Shown: one piece after another, positions 17,796 to 26,984 of the stretch | Numbering within the stretch: position 1 is the first letter of the stretch | How the letters are laid out: each line of letters opens with the position of its first letter | From: Flavobacterium sandaracinum | GTDB lineage: Bacteria; Bacteroidota; Bacteroidia; Flavobacteriales; Flavobacteriaceae | Direction: 5' to 3' | NCBI RefSeq assembly: GCF_004349135.1 | Contig: NZ_SMFN01000023.1 | Location: forward strand, 374 to 56,285 | DNA: 55,912 bases | Program-made: the position numbers and the translations under genes | The notes under the pieces: generated by a model | Seen by the model: the letters and a program-made list of their open reading frames with translations, nothing else | Databases searched by the model: none | What the model was told of the DNA's origin: nothing

Positions 17796-20735
17796 TTAGA
17801 AATTAACGTTTAAACCTAACGTGAAAGTAATTGGTCGTGGGTATAAATTTCCATCTATACCTCCAGAAATTTCCGGATCTAATCCTTCATATTTAGTTAG
17901 TAACAATACATTTTGCGCTGATAATGTCAATTTAACTAATGAAGAAGCATTTTCTTTTTGATTGAAAGTATATCCAACACTTACGTTGTCTAATCTAATG
18001 AAAGACGCATCTTGAATGTAGTAATCGGATTCGAAACGCTTGGTATCATTCGATTGAAAACCAGTTTCCAAAAGATTTTCAACACCATTTGATAAATCTG
18101 TATTTCTGATCAAAATGTTATTGAAAGAACCTTTGCTTGAATCTACGTTGTTGTAATTGTAATTACCCCAAGATCCTCTCCAATTCATACCCATGTCAAA
18201 GTTCTTGTACGTTACGCTAGTGTTGAAACCGTAGAAAACGTCTGCTGCTGGTTTGTGGAAACGGTATTTATCCAGCTCAGATATAATCCCATCTTGATTT
18301 CTATCAATATACACTCCATCTAAAGGTTGCCCGTTTACACCATACGCTTGCTCGTACACGTAAAAAGAACTTGGTGCAAAACCTACTTGGTGGTTTTGAA
18401 TAAAATTCCCAGTAGCTCCCTCATAACCTCCTACATTGATACCTGGTGTATTTGGCAAAGTAGTGGTCAACTTGGTGATTTTAGAATCTTGGAAGGTTAC
18501 ATTACCGCCAATTCTCCATTCGAAATCCTCTGTACGTACTGGAATTACTTCCCCAGCAATTTCAATACCCTTATTTTCAATTGTTCCTACGTTATAGTTG
18601 TCAAAATTTGAAAACCCGAAGAAAGAAGGATTTTGTGTGTACAATAATAAATCCTCAGTAGTTCTTCTGTACAAATCAACACTACCGTTTATTCTGTTGT
18701 TTACAAATCCAAAATCTAAACCTGCATTTACTGTCGTGGTTTGTTCCCACTTCAAATTACTGTTGTACGGTTGTGGTCTGTATGTAGTATAGAAATCACT
18801 TCCAAATTGGTATTGCGCAGCTGTATTAGAAGCTAAGTATAAAGGAATAGAAGGATAGCTAATTCCAATGTCTTGCTGTCCAGTAATACCCCAACCTCCA
18901 CGAAGTTTTAAAGTAGAAATACTTTCAACGTCTTTCAAGAAATTTTCTTCGTTTAACTTCCAAGCTAGAGCAACTGCCGGGAAATTAGCCCAACGATTTT
19001 CTTCTGTAAACCTTGAAGTACCATCACGTCTGTAAGACAAAGTCAATAAGTACTTATCAGCAATACTGATGTTTGTTCTTGCGAAAAAAGATTGCAAGTT
19101 GATACGAGACGGAAAGTTAGGATCAACAGTAGTATTATTACTTTGGAAATTAAAATTTGAAGAGTTAAATGACTCTCTAAAATCTTGGTACGAATACCCT
19201 GCAGTTACATCCAATTGTGTATCAATAGACTCCAATTTCTTATTATAATTCAAAAACAGATCCATCAATTTATTGAAACGGGATTGTGTTCTTTCATAGG
19301 TATTGTTATACCCAGAACCAGAAAGCCCATTTAGATAATCAGCTTCAGTATTACCAAAAGATCTTCCTGTTAATTGATCGTAACCAAGATTAGCTACCGC
19401 TTTCAATTCTGGTAAAAAATGCATTTTATATTCCGTTTGGATGTTTCCAATACTTCTATAAGCAGTTCCAAAGCTATTTTGTTGTTCAATTTGAGACAAA
19501 GGGTTTCTTCCTGCCAATTGGTTTATTTGAGTTGGAGAAGTATACCACTGGAAAAAAGTTCCATCAGGATTTCTGACCACTTGTGTTGGATCAAAACGAA
19601 TTGCTGAACCAATAGCGCCACGATTGCTATAATTACTTTTAATAAGAGACGTATTGTTGTTTACTTCAACTTTTAAATGATTCTCCAAAAAGTTCCCTGT
19701 TACATTTGCAGACATGGTACTACGCTCCATATTATCTCTTTTCAAGATACCATTCAAATTAGCATATCCTACCGATGCTCTATAAACGATGTTATCAGAA
19801 CCCCCGCTTAAAGAAACATTATGATCTGTACCAATAGCGGTTCTGTATATTTCATCTTGCCAGTCCGTATCAGCAGCACCCATCAATGCTACTTGAGCAG
19901 CATTCCCGTTAGCAGTAACAAAATCTCTAAATTGAGTACTTGACAAAGCATCTACTTTTTTTGTAATTTCAGATACTTGAAAACTTCCGTTGTAGTTTAT
20001 TTGTAAATCACCTGCTTTTCCTTTTTTGGTAGTAATGATAATAACCCCATTCGAAGCACGAGAACCATAAATAGCCGTTGCCGAAGCATCTTTTAAAACC
20101 GAAATAGATTCAATGTTATTCTGATTGATCGTTGTCAGCGGGTTTCTACTTCCTTCTACTCCACCAGCAGCAACTGGCACACCATCAATTACATACAAAG
20201 GATCGTTATTAGCTGATAATGAAGATCCGCTTCTAATTCTAATTGTAGCACCTTCACCTGGAGAACCTCCACCATTGATGATTTGCAAACCAGCTACCTT
20301 ACCTTGAATCATTTGATCCGCAGATGTTACTGGCCCTTTATTAAAATCTTTTGAAGTCAAAACTGTTACAGCTCCTGTAGCATCTTTCTTCTTAACCGTT
20401 CCGTAACCCACTTGGATTACAACTTCTTTTAATTGATTCGCATCTTCTTCTAGAGATACATTTAATGAATTTTGAGCAACATAATCCAAAACAGTATTCT
20501 TGTATCCTATGTAAGAAAAAACGATTTTATCACCTCTTTTTACATTTGACAACTGATATTTACCATCAAAATCAGTAGAAACACCATTAGCGGTACCTTG
20601 TACATTAACGTTCACCCCGGGAATTGGTTGCCCTGATGCTTTATCAAGAACCGTTCCGCCAACAGTATTCTGAGCCAGAACACTAAAAGGGAGTAGCAGT
20701 ACTAAAATTAACAACTTTTTATAAATTGTTTTCAT
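17796..20735 (-). CDS. susC: SusC-like TonB-dependent glycan receptor
   Basis: The 979-residue outer-membrane protein has a signal peptide and a carboxypeptidase-like domain (TVGGTVLDKASGQPIPGVNVNVQG, about 23-105). A plug domain follows (VIQVGYGTVKKKDATGAV, DPLYVIDGVPV, ATAIYGSRASNGVIIITTKKG). The long beta-barrel ends in a terminal Phe (TFTLGLNVNF). The 'SLSANNDPLYVIDGVP' and 'YGSRASNGVI' signatures identify the SusC group. It imports maltooligosaccharides with TonB energy. It is the first gene of the leftward operon and diverges from lacI, with two candidate operators in between. Confidence 0.94.
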   Translation of the reverse strand: MKTIYKKLLILVLLLPFSVLAQNTVGGTVLDKASGQPIPGVNVNVQGTANGVSTDFDGKYQLSNVKRGDKIVFSYIGYKNTVLDYVAQNSLNVSLEEDANQLKEVVIQVGYGTVKKKDATGAVTVLTSKDFNKGPVTSADQMIQGKVAGLQIINGGGSPGEGATIRIRSGSSLSANNDPLYVIDGVPVAAGGVEGSRNPLTTINQNNIESISVLKDASATAIYGSRASNGVIIITTKKGKAGDLQINYNGSFQVSEITKKVDALSSTQFRDFVTANGNAAQVALMGAADTDWQDEIYRTAIGTDHNVSLSGGSDNIVYRASVGYANLNGILKRDNMERSTMSANVTGNFLENHLKVEVNNNTSLIKSNYSNRGAIGSAIRFDPTQVVRNPDGTFFQWYTSPTQINQLAGRNPLSQIEQQNSFGTAYRSIGNIQTEYKMHFLPELKAVANLGYDQLTGRSFGNTEADYLNGLSGSGYNNTYERTQSRFNKLMDLFLNYNKKLESIDTQLDVTAGYSYQDFRESFNSSNFNFQSNNTTVDPNFPSRINLQSFFARTNISIADKYLLTLSYRRDGTSRFTEENRWANFPAVALAWKLNEENFLKDVESISTLKLRGGWGITGQQDIGISYPSIPLYLASNTAAQYQFGSDFYTTYRPQPYNSNLKWEQTTTVNAGLDFGFVNNRINGSVDLYRRTTEDLLLYTQNPSFFGFSNFDNYNVGTIENKGIEIAGEVIPVRTEDFEWRIGGNVTFQDSKITKLTTTLPNTPGINVGGYEGATGNFIQNHQVGFAPSSFYVYEQAYGVNGQPLDGVYIDRNQDGIISELDKYRFHKPAADVFYGFNTSVTYKNFDMGMNWRGSWGNYNYNNVDSSKGSFNNILIRNTDLSNGVENLLETGFQSNDTKRFESDYYIQDASFIRLDNVSVGYTFNQKENASSLVKLTLSAQNVLLLTKYEGLDPEISGGIDGNLYPRPITFTLGLNVNF

Positions 20736-20814
20736 ACTTTTTGTTTAATTTAATTTAAATTTTTTTTGAGTTTTTAACATTAACTTATACTTCGAATGTT
20801 AAATTTATGTAAAT

Positions 20815-20832
20815 TTTGTCACGCTCGACAAA
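20815..20832. promoter_or_regulatory. candidate operator: TTTGTC-N6-GACAAA
   Basis: A perfect 6-bp inverted repeat with a 6-bp centre (ACGCTC) lies 80 bp upstream of susC in the divergent susC-lacI region. It could bind the LacI-type regulator or another dimeric factor. Confidence 0.4.
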
Positions 20833-20849
20833 GGCAATTTTTTATTGAG

Positions 20850-20863
20850 TTACGAAAACGTAA
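20850..20863. promoter_or_regulatory. candidate operator: TTACG-AAAA-CGTAA
   Basis: A perfect 5-bp inverted repeat with a 4-bp centre sits midway between susC and lacI. TTACGA half-sites recur at about 20937 (upstream of lacI) and 22231 (at the transporter start), which suggests one regulator for the whole locus. LacI-type sites commonly contain CG steps. Confidence 0.45.
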
Positions 20864-20969
20864 TAGTGTTGAAAACTTTCTGATTTATTGAAATTTTTAC
20901 CACTTTAATTACCATTTGTAAAATTAAATTTTACCTTTATTACGAAATAAATTTTTACCAAAAACTACT

Positions 20970-21992
20970 ATGAAAAGGAAAATAACGCTTAAACAGATTG
21001 CAAAAGAATTAGACGTTTCCATTTCAACAGTTTCCAAGTCACTTAGAAACAGTCTCGAAATAGGCGAAGAAACCAGACTTAAAGTGCAGGCTTTCGCCAA
21101 ATTCTACAATTACAAACCCAACAATATTGCGCTTAGCTTAAAAAATAGAAAAACCAAAACTATTGGAATCATCATTCCTGAAATTGTGCATCATTTTTTC
21201 TCTACGGTCATCAATGGAATAGAACATGTAGCCAACGAACATGGTTATAGTGTTATCATCTGTCTTTCAGACGACTCCTTTGACAAAGAAGTGCTTAATA
21301 TGGAAATGCTTGCCAATGGAAGTATCGATGGTTTTATCATGTCGCTCTCTAAAGAAACCCAGTTTAGAGGCGATTTTCATCACATTACCGAAGTTATCAA
21401 TCAAGGCATGCCAGTTGTCATGTTTGACAGAGTTACCAATGATATTCTGTGCGACAAGGTCATAATTGACGATCAATCTGCAGCGTATGAAGCCGTTCAA
21501 AGCTTGATTGATAAAGGAAGAAAAAAAATCGCACTAGTAACCACTGTAGATTACGTGAGCGTGGGTAAACTCCGAACGGATGGTTACATTAAAGCACTGC
21601 TAGACAACGACATTCCTTTTAATGAGAATCTAATTATCAAGATCGAAGATGTAGACACTTGCGAAATTACCATTGGAAAATTATTAGAAGACAAAGCCAT
21701 TGATGCTGTTTTTGCTGTAAATGAATTATTTGCTGTAACCATTATTAAAACGGCCAATAAAATAGGACTCAATGTTCCTAAAGATCTAGCTGTTATCGCC
21801 TTTACGGATGGCATAATTTCTAAATATTCTACTCCTACTATTACAACAGTGAGTCAAAGCGGCATAAAAATGGGAAACAAGGCCGCAAAAATGCTTATTG
21901 AAAGACTCGAGTCGAAAGAAGATGAGGAAGATGAAAACTATAAAACGGAAGTTATAGAAACCCATCTGATAGAAAGAGAATCTACCAACTAG
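20970..21992 (+). CDS. LacI-family transcriptional regulator of the maltose/starch locus
   Basis: The 340-residue protein has an N-terminal HTH (ITLKQIAKELDVSISTVSKSLRN, residues 4-26), a hinge (NNIALSLKNRKTKTIGIIIP) and a periplasmic-binding-protein-like effector domain ending LIERES. Bacteroides thetaiotaomicron uses SusR for its sus genes, while Flavobacteriia tend to have a LacI regulator here. It is divergent from susC and precedes the transporter by 246 bp. It probably represses or activates both arms in response to maltose or a product. Confidence 0.92.
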   Translation: MKRKITLKQIAKELDVSISTVSKSLRNSLEIGEETRLKVQAFAKFYNYKPNNIALSLKNRKTKTIGIIIPEIVHHFFSTVINGIEHVANEHGYSVIICLSDDSFDKEVLNMEMLANGSIDGFIMSLSKETQFRGDFHHITEVINQGMPVVMFDRVTNDILCDKVIIDDQSAAYEAVQSLIDKGRKKIALVTTVDYVSVGKLRTDGYIKALLDNDIPFNENLIIKIEDVDTCEITIGKLLEDKAIDAVFAVNELFAVTIIKTANKIGLNVPKDLAVIAFTDGIISKYSTPTITTVSQSGIKMGNKAAKMLIERLESKEDEEDENYKTEVIETHLIERESTN

Positions 21993-22210
21993 ATTTTATA
22001 CGTTTTCAGTTGCCTTTTGAAAACTGGGACTGAAAACCACAACTAAATCATAAAACGCTTGTATTATATTCAGTACTACAACCTTGTAGTAAAAAAAGTT
22101 CGCTAATATTTCTTTCCATAAAACAAAAGTTTGAAATATATTTTTATATTTACCCCTCAAAACTTTAACTTTTACTTCGAAAATAAGACAAGTTTTGATA
22201 AGCATAGCGC

Positions 22211-22239
22211 TTATCGTATTAATATTTAAATTACGATAA
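22211..22239. promoter_or_regulatory. inverted repeat TTATCGTA-N13-TACGATAA at the transporter start
   Basis: A perfect 8-bp inverted repeat spans 22211-22218 and 22232-22239; its last base is the A of the start codon. A protein bound here, or an mRNA hairpin, would block initiation. The half-site TTACGAT resembles the TTACGA site between susC and lacI. Just upstream, ATAAGC-N3-GCGCTTAT is a second imperfect palindrome. Confidence 0.5.
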
Positions 22240-23600
22240 TGGAAAAGCGTAGATTAAGTTTCTGGGAAATTTGGAACATGAGTTTCGGTTTCTTGGGAAT
22301 ACAGATGGGTTTTGCCCTTCAAAATGCTAATGCCAGTAGAATTCTCCAGATTTTTGGCGCAGATGTACATGAACTATCCTGGTTTTGGATTATTGCCCCG
22401 TTAATGGGTCTTATTGTTCAGCCTATCATAGGACATTATAGTGACAAAACGTGGGGGAAATTTGGCAGAAGAAAACCTTTCTTTTTAGTCGGTGCTTTAC
22501 TAGCCTCTATTGGCTTAATATTAATGCCTCAAGCCGAAATTTTCATCGCCTTTCTTCCTGCCTTATGGGTTGGTGCCGGAATGCTGATGATTATGGATGC
22601 GTCTTTCAATATCGCCATGGAACCTTTCAGAGCTTTAGTGGGAGATAATTTAAGAACAGACCAAAGAACACTTGGATTCAGTGTACAAACCGCATTAATT
22701 GGTTTTGGTGCTGTTATTGGTTCTTGGCTTCCCTATGTATTAACGAATTGGTTTGGCGTCTCCAATAGAGATGAGGACGGCGGCGTTCCTATGCACTTGA
22801 TTTTATCTTTCGTCATCGGAGCTGCTATTCTGATACTTTCTATTCTGGTTTCCATTTTTTCTACCAAAGAATATTCTCCAGAAGAGCTAGCACAGTTTGA
22901 AGATGAAATGACGCATCAACAAACTAAAGTGGCTGATGTGAATCCAAAAGAATCCAGTTTACTGGATATTTTTGATGATTTTAGAAAAATGCCTACCACG
23001 ATGCGACAATTAAGCTGGGTACAATTTTTCTCTTGGTTTGGTTTGTTTGGAATGTGGGTTTTTACCACTCCTGCCATAGCCCATCACATTTATGGTTTAC
23101 CCATTTCGGACAGCAAGAGTGAAGCCTATCAAAACGCAGGGGATTGGGTTGGAGTACTTTTTGGTATTTACAATTTAGTTTCTGCTTTCTATGCTTTTGC
23201 TTTACCTTACATCGCAAAAAAATTCGGAAGAAAATTAACGCATTCCATCTCCTTAATTATTGGTGGACTCGGATTAATTTCAATCTATTTTGTACCGAAT
23301 GAAAACTGGTTGATACTCTCCATGGTTGGAGTTGGTATTGCTTGGGCTAGTATCTTGTCGATGCCATATGCTATTCTAGCCGGATCAATTTCTCCAATGA
23401 AAATGGGAGTTTACATGGGTATTTTTAACTTCTTTATCGTAATTCCTCAAATCGTCAATGCCTTAATTGGCGGACCATTAGTTAAATATTTATACAATGA
23501 CAATGCCATATTTGCATTAGTTACCAGTGGCGTCAGCTTCTTGATTGCTGCAGCATTAGTTGTTAAAGTAAAAGATGTTGATGACGTAATAAAACAATAA
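22239..23600 (+). CDS. MFS maltose/oligosaccharide transporter, SLC45/GPH-like
   Basis: The 453-residue, 12-helix membrane protein begins WEIWNMSFGFLGIQMGFALQ and contains GHYSDKTWGKFGRRKPF, the motif of the SLC45/sucrose-maltose transporter group, and FALPYIAKKFGRKLTH in the second half. It would bring maltose from periplasm to cytoplasm. Its stop is 2 bp before the phosphoglucomutase gene, so the two are co-translated. The phosphorylase gene downstream fits maltose as the cargo. Confidence 0.88.
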   Translation: MEKRRLSFWEIWNMSFGFLGIQMGFALQNANASRILQIFGADVHELSWFWIIAPLMGLIVQPIIGHYSDKTWGKFGRRKPFFLVGALLASIGLILMPQAEIFIAFLPALWVGAGMLMIMDASFNIAMEPFRALVGDNLRTDQRTLGFSVQTALIGFGAVIGSWLPYVLTNWFGVSNRDEDGGVPMHLILSFVIGAAILILSILVSIFSTKEYSPEELAQFEDEMTHQQTKVADVNPKESSLLDIFDDFRKMPTTMRQLSWVQFFSWFGLFGMWVFTTPAIAHHIYGLPISDSKSEAYQNAGDWVGVLFGIYNLVSAFYAFALPYIAKKFGRKLTHSISLIIGGLGLISIYFVPNENWLILSMVGVGIAWASILSMPYAILAGSISPMKMGVYMGIFNFFIVIPQIVNALIGGPLVKYLYNDNAIFALVTSGVSFLIAAALVVKVKDVDDVIKQ

Positions 23601-23602
23601 TA

Positions 23603-24259
23603 ATGACTACAAAAGCATTCATATTCGACTTAGACGGCGTAATAGTTGACACAGCAAAATACCATTATTTAGCTTGGAAAAAAATTGCAGACCAGTTAGG
23701 CATCGAATTTACACACGAACATAATGAATTATTAAAAGGAGTCAGCCGCGTGCGCTCTTTGGATATCATATTAGAATTAGGAAAAGTGAACGCTTCGCAA
23801 GAAGACAAAGAAAAATGGTTAATTCAAAAAAATGAAGACTATTTATCCTATTTAGTTGATATGGATGAAAGCGAGATTCTTCCGGGAGTTTTTACAATTT
23901 TACAATTTCTAAAAGAAAACAACCAACCCATCGCTTTGGGTTCAGCCAGTAAAAATGCAAGACCAATTCTGGAGAAAACAGGACTGCTGCCTTATTTTGA
24001 TGCTGTTGTAGATGGAAATGATGTGACAAATGCCAAACCAGATCCCGAAGTTTTCCTGATGGCTGCAAAATTATTGAACACCAAACCCGAAGATTCAATC
24101 GTTTTTGAAGATTCAGTGGCGGGAGTTCAAGCGGCAAATATTGGAAACATGACCAGTATAGGAATAGGAGAAGCAAGTACTTTACATGAGGCAAAATATA
24201 TCTTTACGGATTTTACAGCCATAGACACCGCTTTTATAGAAGAATTAATTAAAGGATAA
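23603..24259 (+). CDS. pgmB: beta-phosphoglucomutase
   Basis: The 218-residue HAD-family protein has nucleophile Asp9 and acid/base Asp11 in FDLDGVIVDTA, the loop GVSRVRSLD of the cap, the motif II segment LGSASKNA, the Lys in AKPDPEVF and the metal-binding acid in FEDSVAGVQAA. These match beta-phosphoglucomutase, which turns beta-glucose 1-phosphate into glucose 6-phosphate. It directly complements the adjacent GH65 enzyme, which yields beta-glucose 1-phosphate. Confidence 0.93.
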   Translation: MTTKAFIFDLDGVIVDTAKYHYLAWKKIADQLGIEFTHEHNELLKGVSRVRSLDIILELGKVNASQEDKEKWLIQKNEDYLSYLVDMDESEILPGVFTILQFLKENNQPIALGSASKNARPILEKTGLLPYFDAVVDGNDVTNAKPDPEVFLMAAKLLNTKPEDSIVFEDSVAGVQAANIGNMTSIGIGEASTLHEAKYIFTDFTAIDTAFIEELIKG

Positions 24260-24353
24260 AGAAACAAATTCAAAAAGTAAAAAAGATTAGATTGAATGTG
24301 GATCACAACAATCTTTGAATTTTTAAATCATTGAATTTTTAAATTAGAAAAAA

Positions 24354-26657
24354 ATGAATCAAGATTATATAAAACCGGATAATTGGTCTATTATAGAAGA
24401 AGGATTTGATGCCGAGTGTGTAAAATCATCCGAAAGTTTGTTCAGCATTGGTAACGGCGCCATGGGACAACGTGCTAATTTTGAAGAAAATTATACGGGA
24501 GAAACCTTCCAGGGAAGTTATATTGCCGGAATTTATTATCCAGATAAAACTAAAGTGGGCTGGTGGAAAAACGGCTATCCGGAATATTTTGCCAAAGTGT
24601 TGAATGCACCAAACTGGATTGGAATCGACATTGAAATCAACGATGAAAAACTGGATTTGAATACGTGTACTGACGTTAAAAATTTTCGCCGTGAGCTGAA
24701 TATGAAAGAAGGTTGGTACCATCGTTCTTTTGAAGCTACCTTAAAAAACGGTACTGAAATTTCCGTAAATGTGCGTCGTTTTCTTTCCTTGAACTTGGAT
24801 GAGGTTGGCGTTATTAATTACGAAATCACACCTTTGAATAAGGATGCAAAAATAATTTACAAACCGTATATTGATGCTGGTGTAACCAATGAAGATGCGA
24901 ACTGGGAAGAAAAATTCTGGGAACCGCTTGACGTAAAAAAATCTGGAAATGAGGCTTTTGTAACCGCTCAAACGTTCAAAACTCATTTCAAAGCTACCAC
25001 TTTCATGCAAAACACCATTTTGACAAATGGTGAAAAAACGGGAATTTCTCCATCTAATATTGATGCTACAGCTGATAAAATTCAATTTAGTTATGATGTC
25101 ATTGTGGCTCAAGGCCAGAAATCATCGATACAAAAAATTGGTGGCTACACGGTTTCTTTAAACCATGAAAACACTATTACTGCTGCCGAAAAAGTGATTC
25201 AATCCGCTTTGGTATTAGGATATGAACAAATGTTGCAGGACCAAATTGATGCTTGGGCAAAAATTTGGGAAATGTCAGACATCACTATTGATGGCGATGT
25301 AAAAGCACAACAAGGAATTCGTTTCAATATTTTTCAGTTGAACCAAACCTATTTAGGGAAAGATTCTCGATTGAATATTGGACCAAAAGGTTTCACAGGA
25401 GAAAAATACGGTGGATCAACGTATTGGGATACCGAAGCGTATTGCATTCCGTTTTACATGGCGACCAAAGACCAAGAAGTAGCTAGAAACTTATTGACCT
25501 ATCGCTACAATCAATTGGACAAAGCCATTGAAAATGCAACCAAATTAGGCTTTACAAATGGCGCTGCTTTGTATCCAATGGTAACCATGAATGGTGAAGA
25601 ATGCCATAACGAATGGGAAATTACTTTTGAAGAAATTCATAGAAATGGGGCCATCGCATTTGCCATTTATAACTTTTACAGATACACAGGCGATTACAGC
25701 TACATTCCCGAAAAAGGTCTGGAAGTGCTAATAGCAATTGCTCGTTTCTGGCATCAAAGAGCAAATTTTTCGACTAATTTAAACCAATATGTGATTCTTG
25801 GTGTTACGGGTCCAAATGAATATGAGAACAACGTAAACAATAATTTCTACACGAATTACATAGCCAAATGGTGTTTGGAATATACCTATGAACAAATTAA
25901 AAAAGTGTCTCTGGAATATCCTGCTGATCACAAAAGAATTACCGAAAAAGTAAAAATCTCGGATTCCGAATTACAATCTTGGAAAAAAGTTTCGGATACT
26001 ATGTATTTCCCTTTTTCAGAGGAACATAATGTATACTTGCAACAAGATGGTTTCTTGGATAAAGAATTGGTTCGCGTAGTGGATTTGGACAAAAGTCAAA
26101 GACCAATCAATCAAAAATGGTCTTGGGATCGCATTTTGCGTTCGCCTTATATCAAACAAGCCGATGTTTTACAGTGTTTTTATTTCTTCGAAGATCATTT
26201 TTCGAAAGAAGAACTAAAAAACAACTTTGAATTTTACGAATCCTTTACGGTTCATGAAAGTTCACTTTCGCCTTGCGTTCACTCGATTCAAGCCGCTTTA
26301 TTAGACAAAATGGACATGGCATACACGTTTTATCTTCGAACTTCCCGCTTAGATTTGGATGATTATAACAAAGAAGTGGAAGAAGGTTGTCACATTACCT
26401 CAATGGCTGGAACCTGGATGAGTATCGTAGAAGGTTTTGGAGGGATGAGAATAAAAGAAAACACACTACATTTTTCTCCAAAAATTCCAAAAGAATGGGA
26501 AGGCTATTCGTTTAAAATTAATTTCAGAAACCAAATTTTGAAAGTAGCGATTAATCATAATGAAACTACATTCTCTATTGTTGGCGATACCGATTTGGCG
26601 ATCGTAGTAAATGGAAAATCGGTTATAGTAACACCAGAAAGTTTAGCTACCGTTTAG
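24354..26657 (+). CDS. GH65 maltose phosphorylase
   Basis: The 767-residue protein has the GH65 N-terminal beta-sandwich (LFSIGNGAMGQRANFEE), the barrel signature STYWDTEAYCIPFY, and general acid Glu489 in VTGPNEYENNVNNN. The family length is 750-780 residues. Maltose phosphorylase cleaves maltose with phosphate to glucose and beta-glucose 1-phosphate, which pgmB uses. Trehalose or kojibiose phosphorylase activity is possible for GH65, but the starch context favours maltose. It has no signal peptide, so it acts in the cytoplasm. Confidence 0.9.
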   Translation: MNQDYIKPDNWSIIEEGFDAECVKSSESLFSIGNGAMGQRANFEENYTGETFQGSYIAGIYYPDKTKVGWWKNGYPEYFAKVLNAPNWIGIDIEINDEKLDLNTCTDVKNFRRELNMKEGWYHRSFEATLKNGTEISVNVRRFLSLNLDEVGVINYEITPLNKDAKIIYKPYIDAGVTNEDANWEEKFWEPLDVKKSGNEAFVTAQTFKTHFKATTFMQNTILTNGEKTGISPSNIDATADKIQFSYDVIVAQGQKSSIQKIGGYTVSLNHENTITAAEKVIQSALVLGYEQMLQDQIDAWAKIWEMSDITIDGDVKAQQGIRFNIFQLNQTYLGKDSRLNIGPKGFTGEKYGGSTYWDTEAYCIPFYMATKDQEVARNLLTYRYNQLDKAIENATKLGFTNGAALYPMVTMNGEECHNEWEITFEEIHRNGAIAFAIYNFYRYTGDYSYIPEKGLEVLIAIARFWHQRANFSTNLNQYVILGVTGPNEYENNVNNNFYTNYIAKWCLEYTYEQIKKVSLEYPADHKRITEKVKISDSELQSWKKVSDTMYFPFSEEHNVYLQQDGFLDKELVRVVDLDKSQRPINQKWSWDRILRSPYIKQADVLQCFYFFEDHFSKEELKNNFEFYESFTVHESSLSPCVHSIQAALLDKMDMAYTFYLRTSRLDLDDYNKEVEEGCHITSMAGTWMSIVEGFGGMRIKENTLHFSPKIPKEWEGYSFKINFRNQILKVAINHNETTFSIVGDTDLAIVVNGKSVIVTPESLATV

Positions 26658-26717
26658 AATAAATTAATAGAACTTGCAGTTCATTCTGTTTAGATCCGCG
26701 CTTTTATTAGCATAACA

Positions 26718-26746
26718 ACAATCCCAATTCATTTTGGGATTGTTTA
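26718..26746 (+). terminator. terminator after the GH65 gene
   Basis: ACAATCCCAA (26718-26727) and TTGGGATTGT (26734-26743) form a perfect 10-bp stem with a 6-nt loop, followed by TT and AT-rich DNA. It would end the lacI-side transcript before the two GH13 genes. Confidence 0.75.
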
Positions 26747-26817
26747 TATAAGTCTGAGTCTTATTTGAATTATTCACTATATAATTAATATGAATAAAAC
26801 AATGGTGCAATTTTTTT

Positions 26818-26930
26818 ACCATATCAGTCATTTAAGGTTTATTGCTTATATGACTTATATGTTAAATATTATTTCAGTCAATTTATAGTAGGATATTAAA
26901 TAGGTCAAACTACTTAATTCCTTGTCACAG
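26818..26930 (+). repeat. dispersed repeat, CCATATAAGTCATTTAAG family, copy 1
   Basis: The arm ACCATATCAGTCATTTAAG (from 26818) faces an inverse arm CTTATATGACTTATATGT (26845-26862). The next 65 bp (TTAAATATTATTTCAGTC ... TTTATAGTA ... GTCAAACTACTTA) match, with few changes, the copy at 44880-44980. It fills most of the 327-bp gap upstream of the GH13 gene, so its right part may carry that gene's promoter. Confidence 0.7.
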
Positions 26931-26984
26931 GAATCTTTTTTATAAAATTCTCATTAAAATTAAATGTAATCAATGTATTTCAAC

